Of a stretch of DNA of 26,168 nt, positions 7,741 through 14,198 are shown piece by piece. A program made the translations under genes and the position numbers. The DNA lies in NCBI GenBank assembly GCA_018399865.1, contig JAGYNL010000262.1, positions 1 through 26,168 of the forward strand. The letters run 5' to 3'. This DNA comes from Candidatus Bipolaricaulota bacterium. Its GTDB lineage: Bacteria; Bipolaricaulota; Bipolaricaulia; UBA7950; UBA9294. Below the pieces are notes generated by a model that was given only the letters and a program-made list of their open reading frames with translations, was not told the origin of the DNA and did no database searches. Positions within the stretch are counted from its first letter, which is position 1. Each line of letters opens with the position of its first letter.

Positions 7741-8829
7741 CTAGCACGTAATCTCCTGGTAATGTGCCATACACGGATAACCGCCAGCAAACACTACTCT
7801 ACCACGATTGGGCATGTAAAAGACGGTTGAAATCGTACGACTTGGCGGGTCCACTTCCTCATGCCGACACAGCGAATCCAGATCATCACCGTGATACGAT
7901 AACACACTTTTCCCGCCAGCGAGGCCAGAAACCCCAAGCGACAATAATTCCTGCAATTTACGATACCGTCGCTCGCTTGTACCCTTGAACCTGCGGGTAT
8001 TAACGTCAACGAACGCTGTTTGCAACACTGGATCAGTGAAATGGTTCGTGTTCACAAGCACGCCACCGGTACACTTTCGTACTGCACACAGCTGGTTACC
8101 CAGTTCAGCCACACCAAGGTTGCCACGCTTGTCAGCAAGAATCAAGTTGCCCCTGCCCATCAGTGGGCGCTCTAACACAAGCTCCAGCGCTTCTTCCACA
8201 CTGCTACAACTCGTTAGAATCTCATGTTCAAGGGCATAGCGGGGAAGGCCAACGCCGATATCCTCTGACACAACATGCGTGTCGGCGACAGCAAGCCCGA
8301 GCGCATTCATGCCACTACTGTTAATACCGGGCACACCGTAGGTTGTCATGCCCGTGTACATATACCCTCGCTCTGGGTGAACGCGAATCATTACCTGCCA
8401 AGGTCCATACTTGGAATCTGAATCGCGATTCTTTCCAACGATCGCGCCGTCGGATGTCTTCGAGACCGCAAAAGTACTGCAACCTTCACTGCTTCTACAG
8501 TGCATAAGATCACGAAAGAAAGCGCCAATGCCCAAAAGAAGCAGTTCCTCATGATCGATAGATAGCTGCTCAGCCATAGCATCCAACCATTGGGTCATTT
8601 TCTCGGCTTCCGTCTCTAAAAATGCACGTAGCTCTGACAATGTATGGTCGCTATACGATTCGAGTCTCCGAAATTCCTGCGCCTCATGCTTCACAAATGA
8701 ACGAAACTGCTGTAAGCGGCCCTCTGTTGCGCAAAGAGCCCGCCCCATAGCCTGGCCAATATCTACTGGTTGCCCTGATATATCTAGTACATCAATCTTA
8801 AACACACTGGCCTTAGTATCATTGATCAT
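7741..8829 (-). CDS. C45-family (acyl-CoA:6-aminopenicillanate acyltransferase-like) Ntn hydrolase
   Basis: 362 residues of the AAT/C45 family of self-cleaving N-terminal-nucleophile enzymes. The nucleophile is C117 in EGCSTFAV, preceded by about 116 residues that would be the cleaved pro-segment. IVGKNRDSD (an Asn-Arg-Asp motif following the nucleophile), VPGINSSGMNALGLAV and LVNTNHF match the family core. Members cleave or transfer amide-linked acyl groups (isopenicillin N acyltransferase, several N-acyl-amino-acid and peptide hydrolases). No signal peptide, so it acts on imported material. It lies 13 nt after the permease gene and is the last gene of the importer operon, so I infer that it cleaves the imported substrate. 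ATG at 8829 has only a weak ribosome site, as expected for a coupled gene. Confidence 0.85.
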   Translation of the reverse strand: MINDTKASVFKIDVLDISGQPVDIGQAMGRALCATEGRLQQFRSFVKHEAQEFRRLESYSDHTLSELRAFLETEAEKMTQWLDAMAEQLSIDHEELLLLGIGAFFRDLMHCRSSEGCSTFAVSKTSDGAIVGKNRDSDSKYGPWQVMIRVHPERGYMYTGMTTYGVPGINSSGMNALGLAVADTHVVSEDIGVGLPRYALEHEILTSCSSVEEALELVLERPLMGRGNLILADKRGNLGVAELGNQLCAVRKCTGGVLVNTNHFTDPVLQTAFVDVNTRRFKGTSERRYRKLQELLSLGVSGLAGGKSVLSYHGDDLDSLCRHEEVDPPSRTISTVFYMPNRGRVVFAGGYPCMAHYQEITC

Positions 8830-8842
8830 ATAAAGGAACCTG

Positions 8843-9706
8843 CTATTTCTTCAGCCTCGCCAACTTCGGATCGAAAGCATCCCTCAGTCCTTGCCCCATC
8901 AGATTCACGCCCATTACAAGCAGGAAGATGGATAGTCCCGGGAAGGTTGTGATCCACCAAGCTGTAGAGATGTAATCACGCCCCGAAGCTACCATGCTGC
9001 CCCAAGTAGCAGTCGGAGGCTGAACCCCTAATCCAAGGAAGCTAAGCGATGCCTCCATAAGGATTACCCAAGCAACACGAAGCGATGCAACAACAATCAC
9101 CGATGCCATTACGTTCGGCAATAGCGAACGAATAAGGATATGCATATGGCTTGCCCCCACTGCTCGAGCGGCCTCAACATACATCTCAGCCTTAGCAACA
9201 AGAACCTCACCCCTGATTACTCGACAAGGCGTCACCCATTCCTTATACACAAGGGCGAGTATGATATTTTGTATGCCTGGACCAAGAACAGCCATAATCG
9301 CTAAAGCGAAAATAAGGTAAGGAAAAGCGAGCAGGGTATCCACGATCCTCTGGATAACCGTATCAATCTTGCCGCCGTAATACCCGGAGACAAGCCCAGC
9401 AAGCACGCCTGCGCTGCTTGCAATAGCCACGACAACCACCCCAATGAAGATGGACACCCTCGCACCGTATACAATCCGACTGAGCAAGTCGCGCCCGAGG
9501 CTATCAGTACCCAACACGTGTTTGCTGCTTCCACCATCTACCCAACTTGGCGGCCGCAATCGCTCCAATAGGTTACCCTTGTTTGGGTCATGAGGGGCAA
9601 TCATAGGAGCAAAAAGGGCCATAAATATAAAACCTAGTGTTACAAACAGCCCAACCACAGCGGCCCTGTTCCGTCTGTAAAGCTTCCAGAATCTCCTAAG
9701 ACTCAT
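8843..9706 (-). CDS. Peptide/opine-type ABC importer permease, DppC-like
   Basis: 287 residues. An N-terminal OppC_N segment (RFWKLYRRNRAAVVG, then the first membrane helix and MIAPHDPN) and a BPD_transp_1 domain with about five further membrane helices. The ATPase-docking EAA loop is VEAARAVGASHMHILIRSLLPN (first residues near 179). ATG start with GGAAGG 8 nt upstream; 27 nt from the DppB-like gene. Forms the inner-membrane channel with the DppB-like partner. Neither operon in this window contains the two ATPase genes (DppD/DppF type) such a transporter needs. Confidence 0.92.
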   Translation of the reverse strand: MSLRRFWKLYRRNRAAVVGLFVTLGFIFMALFAPMIAPHDPNKGNLLERLRPPSWVDGGSSKHVLGTDSLGRDLLSRIVYGARVSIFIGVVVVAIASSAGVLAGLVSGYYGGKIDTVIQRIVDTLLAFPYLIFALAIMAVLGPGIQNIILALVYKEWVTPCRVIRGEVLVAKAEMYVEAARAVGASHMHILIRSLLPNVMASVIVVASLRVAWVILMEASLSFLGLGVQPPTATWGSMVASGRDYISTAWWITTFPGLSIFLLVMGVNLMGQGLRDAFDPKLARLKK

Positions 9707-9733
9707 ATGATCTACCTTCCGAGATATAGCACA

Positions 9734-10744
9734 TCAAAGTCTGACCTTTGGATTGAGCAATGTGTATAACAGATCAGCAATGAAGTTCATAGCTACGTAA
9801 GTCAACGCATAGACCAATACGGCTCCTTGTACCAGCGGGTAGTCGCGCGTGTATATCGCATTGATTACAAGTCTCCCCAATCCCGGCCAGCCAAATACGG
9901 TTTCCACAATCATGTTGCCACCAAGCAACACACCAAAATTGAGGGTTACAACAGTCACTGTTGGTACAAGGGCATTACGCAGGGCATGCTTAAGTATGAC
10001 TCTCTTCTGTGATAGTCCCTTTGCCCACGCAGTACGTACGTAGTCTTGAGACAGAACCTCCAGCATGCTGGACCGAGTCACCCGCATTGTCAGTGCCGCC
10101 ATATAGGCTCCCAGTGTAATTGCGGGAAGGAGCAAATGACGCAGCACATCAACCAATGCCCTCCAGTTGCCAGTTATGACTGCATCAATCAGGAAAAAGT
10201 TGGTAATAGGCTCTAGCCCACTGGCGTAGCTTACTCGGCCCGCAACTGGAAGGACTTTGAGCTTGACAGCGAACACTATGATCAACAGCAGGCCAAGCCA
10301 GAAGCCAGGCATGGATACGCCAGCCAGGGCCGTCACAGTACTGATGTTATCCAGAATAGAATATCGCTTGATCGATGAGATAATTCCAACTGGGATCGCT
10401 ATTGCAAGCGAGATGAGTATCGCAAGGATGGTTAGCTCAAACGTGGCGGGAAGGCGACTAGAGATCAACTCAGTCACCGGCGCCCGTTGGATAATTGACC
10501 GACCAAAATCACCATGGAGAATCCCTGTAAGAAAGCGTGCGTACTGGCTGTACAAAGGAAGATCTAGCCCAAGTTCATGCCTCAGCCGGGCGATTTCCTC
10601 GTTGCTGGAGATACTACCCTTTCCCATCATAATCTCCACAGGGTCACCGGGGGTGAGATGCATTATCACGAAGACTATTAGTGTAATTCCTATAAATACT
10701 GGGATAATCTGAAGGATACGCCTGACAATATAAGCTGTACCCAA
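9734..10744 (-). CDS. Peptide/opine-type ABC importer permease, DppB-like
   Basis: 336 residues if started at the TTG at 10744. This start has AGGAG at 6 nt and gives the usual DppB beginning (GTAYIVRRILQIIPVF, then the HLTPGDPVE periplasmic motif). A longer frame reaches a TTG at 10822 but would encode a 26-residue extension running through a strong hairpin, and has no ribosome site. Six membrane helices; EAA loop RTAWAKGLSQKRVILKHALRNAL. Pairs with the DppC-like subunit. Confidence 0.9.
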   Translation of the reverse strand: MGTAYIVRRILQIIPVFIGITLIVFVIMHLTPGDPVEIMMGKGSISSNEEIARLRHELGLDLPLYSQYARFLTGILHGDFGRSIIQRAPVTELISSRLPATFELTILAILISLAIAIPVGIISSIKRYSILDNISTVTALAGVSMPGFWLGLLLIIVFAVKLKVLPVAGRVSYASGLEPITNFFLIDAVITGNWRALVDVLRHLLLPAITLGAYMAALTMRVTRSSMLEVLSQDYVRTAWAKGLSQKRVILKHALRNALVPTVTVVTLNFGVLLGGNMIVETVFGWPGLGRLVINAIYTRDYPLVQGAVLVYALTYVAMNFIADLLYTLLNPKVRL

Positions 10745-10775
10745 TGACGACTCCTTATCTGCTGCACTATTAAGT

Positions 10776-10810
10776 GAAGCCCCGCTAGGCACGTGCCCTT
10801 GCGGGGCTTC
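10776..10810 (-). promoter_or_regulatory. Strong hairpin between the binding-protein and permease genes
   Basis: Perfect 10-bp arms (10776-10785 with 10801-10810, sequence GAAGCCCCGC and its complement) enclose a second palindrome, GGCACGTGCC, at 10788-10797. On the transcript this is a very stable stem in the 87-nt gap after the binding-protein gene. No T-run follows, so it is not a standard terminator. As in malE-malF type operons it probably protects the upstream mRNA, so the binding protein is made in excess over the permeases. Confidence 0.7.
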
Positions 10811-10831
10811 TTCTAGCTTCAACTGGTCTTT

Positions 10832-12361
10832 CTACTTCGCAACCGATACGTCATGCAAATTTATACGGCCATCTGGGCTTGGGCTCCAGTTTTGCACGCG
10901 TTTGGCCTTGCCGTAGATCTCCTGCGTCACATATCCCCAGACCATCGGGCACTCCTCGTACACTATCTTCTGTCCCTCAATGAAGCAATGAAGTCGCTCT
11001 TGTGAGTCGAGCGTAATTGTGGACAGACTGAACAGGAGATCAAGGACCTTGTTAGAGTAACCGGTGTAGTTGCCGCGTTCACCCGCCCCGAGCTTCGGGA
11101 TGAATATACCCATCGGATCCATGCTGCCGTTACCCCAATCCTGGAGCCACATAGCCCGCTTCCCTGCAAGGAGTTCTGGTAACAGCACGCCCCACTCCCA
11201 TACCTGCACGGAGGCATCGATCCCTACTTCGCGAAGCATCTGCGCGTACGCCTCTGCTACATCCCTCTGAAAGTCCTCCACATCAATGACTACAGAGAAC
11301 CCGCCCGTGTAGCCTGCCTGTTCAAGTAAGTCTTTGGCCTTTGTCGGATCGTATGGGTACGGCGCCAGATCCGCGTAGCCAATGGCATTAGGTGAAAGGA
11401 TTGTCGGTATTCGTGTTGCCAGACCAGAGTACATAACCTCAACGATCTGGCTCATATTAATGGCGTAGTTCATCGCCTGGCGGACACGAACATCATCGAA
11501 CGGAGCTGCGTTTACATTCATGCCGATAAAGTAACTACGGGTGCCATTGCACATAGCAACCTCTGAATTGGCATCCGCCTCGATCTGGCCAATCAGATCA
11601 GCGGGGATGTCTGTAATAATGTCAACCTCCCCTGCCTGCAGCGCCGCTATTCGGCTTGAGGTCTCAGGGATAACCTTAAAGATCACGGTGGTAATTTGCG
11701 CGGGGCTGACTGGCGCTATACCAGGCGCGCCCCCGTAGTAGTCATCAAAGCGTTCCATCACGATCTGCGACCCTTTGTCCCAGCGAACGAATTTGAAGGG
11801 ACCTGTGCCCATTGGATGCTCCGCGAGATAGTCATCACCAACTTCCTCTACGTAATGCTTCGCTACCATCTCTTGAAATGGCAAGAAGGCAAGCAAATGA
11901 GGCATAGGGGAATCAAGAATCAGTTTGACCGTGTATTCATCGACAAGCTCGGCACCAGTCACGGAGCCAAGCAAGCTCTTCCGCGGCGATGTTTCCCCGT
12001 TGATCATCCCCTCCTTTACGAGCCTGTCAATTGTGAACTTCACGTCCTCTGCGGTGAATGGTTCACCATCGTGCCACTTCACATCCTGGCGAATGTGGAA
12101 TATCCACTCGGTGGTAGAAAGCTGTTCCCAGGATTCAGCAAGTTCAGCCTCAAGCTCCATGCCTGTTGTGCGAGTCAACAGACCGTCATACATATTGCGA
12201 ATCACCGTCTCTGTCACACGATCGCGGTGATTAGCCGGATCGAGCGTAATCGCATCTTGATTAAGCCCAACGACGAGCGTGTCACCAGCCGCCCAACCCG
12301 CTATACCGATCACCAGCAACCAGCCAATAACAGCAACAATCACCAATTGTGTCTTACTCAT
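10832..12361 (-). CDS. Periplasmic substrate-binding protein of a family-5 (peptide/nickel/opine) ABC importer, DppA-like
   Basis: 509 residues, normal for SBP_bac_5. A signal peptide with a hydrophobic core spans about residues 6-25 and ends AGWAAGDT without a lipobox cysteine, so the mature protein should be free in the periplasm. Family features follow: LDPANHRD, VIRNMYDGL, LAESWEQLSTTEWIFHIRQDVKWHDGEPF split over 70-105, DVKFTID, and MGTGPFKFVRWDKGS near 185-200. The ATG at 12361 has GAGGAGG 7 nt upstream. First full-size gene of the importer operon. The ligand class (di/oligopeptide, opine, N-acyl amino acid) cannot be told from sequence; the following hydrolase argues for an amide-bonded compound. 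Confidence 0.93.
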   Translation of the reverse strand: MSKTQLVIVAVIGWLLVIGIAGWAAGDTLVVGLNQDAITLDPANHRDRVTETVIRNMYDGLLTRTTGMELEAELAESWEQLSTTEWIFHIRQDVKWHDGEPFTAEDVKFTIDRLVKEGMINGETSPRKSLLGSVTGAELVDEYTVKLILDSPMPHLLAFLPFQEMVAKHYVEEVGDDYLAEHPMGTGPFKFVRWDKGSQIVMERFDDYYGGAPGIAPVSPAQITTVIFKVIPETSSRIAALQAGEVDIITDIPADLIGQIEADANSEVAMCNGTRSYFIGMNVNAAPFDDVRVRQAMNYAINMSQIVEVMYSGLATRIPTILSPNAIGYADLAPYPYDPTKAKDLLEQAGYTGGFSVVIDVEDFQRDVAEAYAQMLREVGIDASVQVWEWGVLLPELLAGKRAMWLQDWGNGSMDPMGIFIPKLGAGERGNYTGYSNKVLDLLFSLSTITLDSQERLHCFIEGQKIVYEECPMVWGYVTQEIYGKAKRVQNWSPSPDGRINLHDVSVAK

Positions 12362-12451
12362 AAAACTACCTCCTCTTGATCTTGGTTCTCTTCTAGGCTT
12401 GCAGACGCATCCTATTTGCTTACTCGGCTATCCGCTATCACCTCCCCAGCC

Positions 12452-12480
12452 AAAAAATCGACAATCCCACAGGGATTGCC
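12452..12480 (-). terminator. Terminator-like hairpin in the leader of the importer operon
   Basis: On the minus strand CAATCCC-TGT-GGGATTG (12462-12478), extendable by a G-U and a G-C pair to 9 bp, is followed after GA by six T (12452-12457). It lies between the operator-controlled promoter and the binding-protein start, so it would act as an attenuator or end a short leader transcript. Three-base loop and moderate GC make it of middling strength. Confidence 0.5.
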
Positions 12481-12496
12481 AAAGCGCTATCTTGTG

Positions 12497-12712
12497 TTAA
12501 AAGCCAAAAAAGGACGTATAGATATAACTCCTAGGAAGAAAAACTACGGCTTTACTCCGCTGTTCTACCCGTAACCTGATGTTTTCATTGACTATCTGCT
12601 TGTGGCTTGCTTGTATCCAGAGTATGTGATACTGTAACGTGAGGGTAAGTATTAGCAACAGACTATGCCGGTATGAAGATACAAGTGCTTTGTCGCAATG
12701 CTCTGCTTTCAC
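12497..12712 (-). CDS. Possible 71-residue leader ORF of unknown function
   Basis: GTG at 12712 has an AGGAG 8 nt upstream and begins about 43 nt after the predicted transcription start; the stop lies 17 nt before the terminator-like hairpin. The product has a hydrophobic stretch (SLLLILTLTLQYHILWI, about residues 17-33) and a basic C-terminal half. I recognise no family. Composition does not clearly look coding, so it may be chance or a decayed gene; its placement between promoter and attenuator is the only reason to list it. Confidence 0.25.
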   Translation of the reverse strand: MKAEHCDKALVSSYRHSLLLILTLTLQYHILWIQASHKQIVNENIRLRVEQRSKAVVFLPRSYIYTSFFGF

Positions 12713-12731
12713 CTATAGCGCTCCTATTATA

Positions 12732-12753
12732 TTGGCAATACCAGTATTACCAA
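12732..12753. promoter_or_regulatory. Putative GntR operator at the importer promoter
   Basis: A 22-bp near-perfect inverted repeat, arms TTGGYAATAC and GTATTRCCAA around a central 2 bp (only two of eleven base-pair positions, besides the centre, break symmetry at most). It lies 7 nt downstream of the -10 hexamer, covering about +1 to +23. Shares 18 of 22 bases with the site at 7677-7698. Confidence 0.75.
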
Positions 12754-12760
12754 CAAAATC

Positions 12761-12789
12761 AGTATACCGAAATATGCTGCCACTGTCAA
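12761..12789 (-). promoter_or_regulatory. Sigma-70-type promoter of the importer operon
   Basis: On the minus strand TTGACA (12784-12789), a 17-nt spacer and TATACT (12761-12766). Transcription should start near 12754, giving a leader of about 390 nt to the binding-protein ATG that holds the operator, a small ORF and a terminator-like hairpin. Confidence 0.8.
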
Positions 12790-12812
12790 TAGGCGGCTCT
12801 GTCTCATATCAA

Positions 12813-12861
12813 AATGTACACGAAACGGAATCGTTGCCTCATTTAAGAATGTACACGAAAC
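12813..12861 (+). repeat. Direct repeat at the left end of an IS remnant
   Basis: The 14-mer AATGTACACGAAAC occurs at 12813-12826 and again at 12848-12861, a 35-bp period. It precedes the transposase fragment, and such repeated TGTACAC-type motifs are common transposase-binding sites in IS ends. It starts about 24 bp from the -35 of the divergent importer promoter, so the element inserted right behind that promoter. Confidence 0.6.
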
Positions 12862-12875
12862 AGGGGATTCACCCC

Positions 12876-12905
12876 GTGGAATAACTTCACAAGAACATAT
12901 TCCAC
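12876..12905 (+). repeat. Inverted repeat upstream of the transposase fragment
   Basis: GTGGAATA (12876-12883) and TATTCCAC (12898-12905) are perfect complements, with CCC and GGG continuing the stem past a bulged A. In the IS leader it may hold back transposase translation or be part of the terminus. Confidence 0.5.
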
Positions 12906-12972
12906 AGGGTAGAGCTATGGTATCTGTTCACCAGTTTGTCAACTGAACGAGGAGATACCACTGGGGCTGACG

Positions 12973-13470
12973 ATGAGCCAGAAACAAACAGTGACCAAGC
13001 AGATGAGCCACAAGTACAACAAGGAAACTGTGAAGGAAAAGGGTGAGATCGTGGATTCACTGATCGGGCTCACTGGATACAACCGTTCCTACGCTGCTCG
13101 GGTACTAAGAAACCGCAGTAAGCACAAGGTGCTGGGGCGAACACGGCGCGGTAAACATACCCTAACCCTGATTGAAGATGAGCGTACTAAGAGAAAAGCA
13201 CGGCGCAAACGGGCAGCAAAGTATAAAAACCAAGTGTTCGTTGCGTTGGTGGATATCCCGATCATCTGTGACTGGATATGCGGCAAGGGATTAGCTCCCT
13301 ACCTGGCTGAGATCATCCCTGTACTAGAACGTTTCCATAAATTGGATATTACAGATGAAGTAAGAGAAAAGCTTCTGACAATAAGTGCAGCTAGCATCGA
13401 TCAGTTACTTACTCCGGTGAGGAAGCGTTACCAGTTACGCGGAAGATCTCATAGCAAGCCGGGGAATTAG
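12973..13470 (+). pseudogene. Truncated IS transposase (integrase-type, N-terminal 165 residues)
   Basis: The frame starts with ATG and encodes a basic protein with a helix-turn-helix region including the SLIGLTGYNRSYAARVLR motif seen in clostridial and related integrase-domain IS transposases, then KYKNQVFVALVDIPIICDWI. Full-length relatives are about 400 residues or more and continue after the SxSKPG motif into the DDE catalytic core. Here the frame stops right after GRSHSKPGN, so the whole core is missing and the sequence passes into an alanine racemase remnant. Not active. The exact IS family is not certain. Confidence 0.75.
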
Positions 13471-13471
13471 G

Positions 13472-13768
13472 TATTGCCTCAATAGATTGTACTATGTGGT
13501 CACCGTGGATATCGGTTGTTTAAGTCGGAAGAACAAGCTGTCTAAAGGAAAGGTCGCCGTCAAGGGTGAAAAAGCCCCCATTGTGGGTGAGATATGTATG
13601 AGCCAGACGATGATCGACGTGACAGGAATGGAGGACGTAGCTGTGGGTGATGAGATGGAGGTGATCGGGCCACAGATACATGCCGAAGAAATGGCATAAT
13701 GGTCTGATATGGAACTCTGTGAGCTGCTCACGTTATTTTCCAAAATAAAGCATATATATTTGAAATAA
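13472..13768 (+). pseudogene. alr: Alanine racemase remnant (C-terminal about 95 residues, in-frame stop)
   Basis: From 13472 the plus strand reads into the C-terminal domain of alanine racemase: VVTVDIG, then LSKGKVAVKGEKAPIVGEICMSQTMIDVT in pieces, DVAVGDEMEVIG and AEEMA. The normal enzyme has APIVGRICMDQTMVDVT; here the Arg is Glu and the Asp is Ser. A TAA at 13697 interrupts, but the same frame goes on to 13768 with ELLTLFSKIKHIYLK and a stop, which is the usual racemase C-terminus. The PLP-binding N-terminal barrel is gone. It abuts the IS fragment, so both were probably cut by one deletion. A TTG-initiated 70-residue reading is possible but would not be functional. Confidence 0.75.
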
Positions 13769-13916
13769 TCTCGTACAGCTTCTGCGGGAAATACAGAGAG
13801 TGTTCTATCATCAGGCTTTATCTAAAACACTTCCCGCAATTTCAGGCCGTAAACCGACAGCTAATATAGAGTAAGGGTTTTCACTGTTTTGTGCTCCGGA
13901 GTTTCGGTCCAGTAGA
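13769..13916. other. Non-coding remnant sequence
   Basis: Nothing recognised on either strand between the racemase remnant and the YbaK remnant. Confidence 0.4.
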
Positions 13917-14130
13917 TCAAAATCTATGATGATCATGCTTTTGAATGGCCGCAGTATTGGCTTCGGTAATTGGAATCAGATCCTCAGTTGAAATACTAAC
14001 CAACCGCCAGCTCAGGCGTCTACAACCACTTCTAGATGAGAAGCCATTATGCTATCTAGAAAGACAGGCATCGATGCTTTCGCCCCAAGTGGACTAATCC
14101 CTCCCACCTGATAGGAAGTTATGGGCACTG
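13917..14130 (-). pseudogene. YbaK/EbsC-type aminoacyl-tRNA deacylase remnant
   Basis: Reading the minus strand by hand gives SYQVGGISPLGAKASMPVFLD then MASHLEVVVDA, a TGA at the position of the usual AGRRG turn, and after a frameshift LVSISTEDLIPIT to a stop at 13917. GGISPLG and the pattern V.V.AG..G..L.I...DLI..T are those of the C-terminal half of YbaK/ProX-type editing domains, which hydrolyse Cys- or Ala-tRNA(Pro). A stop (TAG) just upstream of the fragment and the frameshift show a dead gene. Upstream it fades before the NAD kinase stop at 14199. No ORF finder would report it. Confidence 0.6.
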
Positions 14131-14198
14131 CATGCTAAGAAACCCCACACTTGTTTAGGTGCTGTATTGCAGACATGCTCATCAGATATCTTGCAGTA

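Noticed and set aside
10257..10712. A 151-residue plus-strand ORF
   Set aside because: Antisense shadow of the DppB-like permease; its apparent hydrophobic parts mirror membrane helices.
11696..12379. A 227-residue plus-strand ORF
   Set aside because: Antisense to the well-supported binding-protein gene, low-quality composition and no recognisable domain.
12813..12861. Start of a CRISPR array
   Set aside because: Only two 14-bp copies with a 21-bp gap, next to a transposase remnant; IS terminal repeats explain them.
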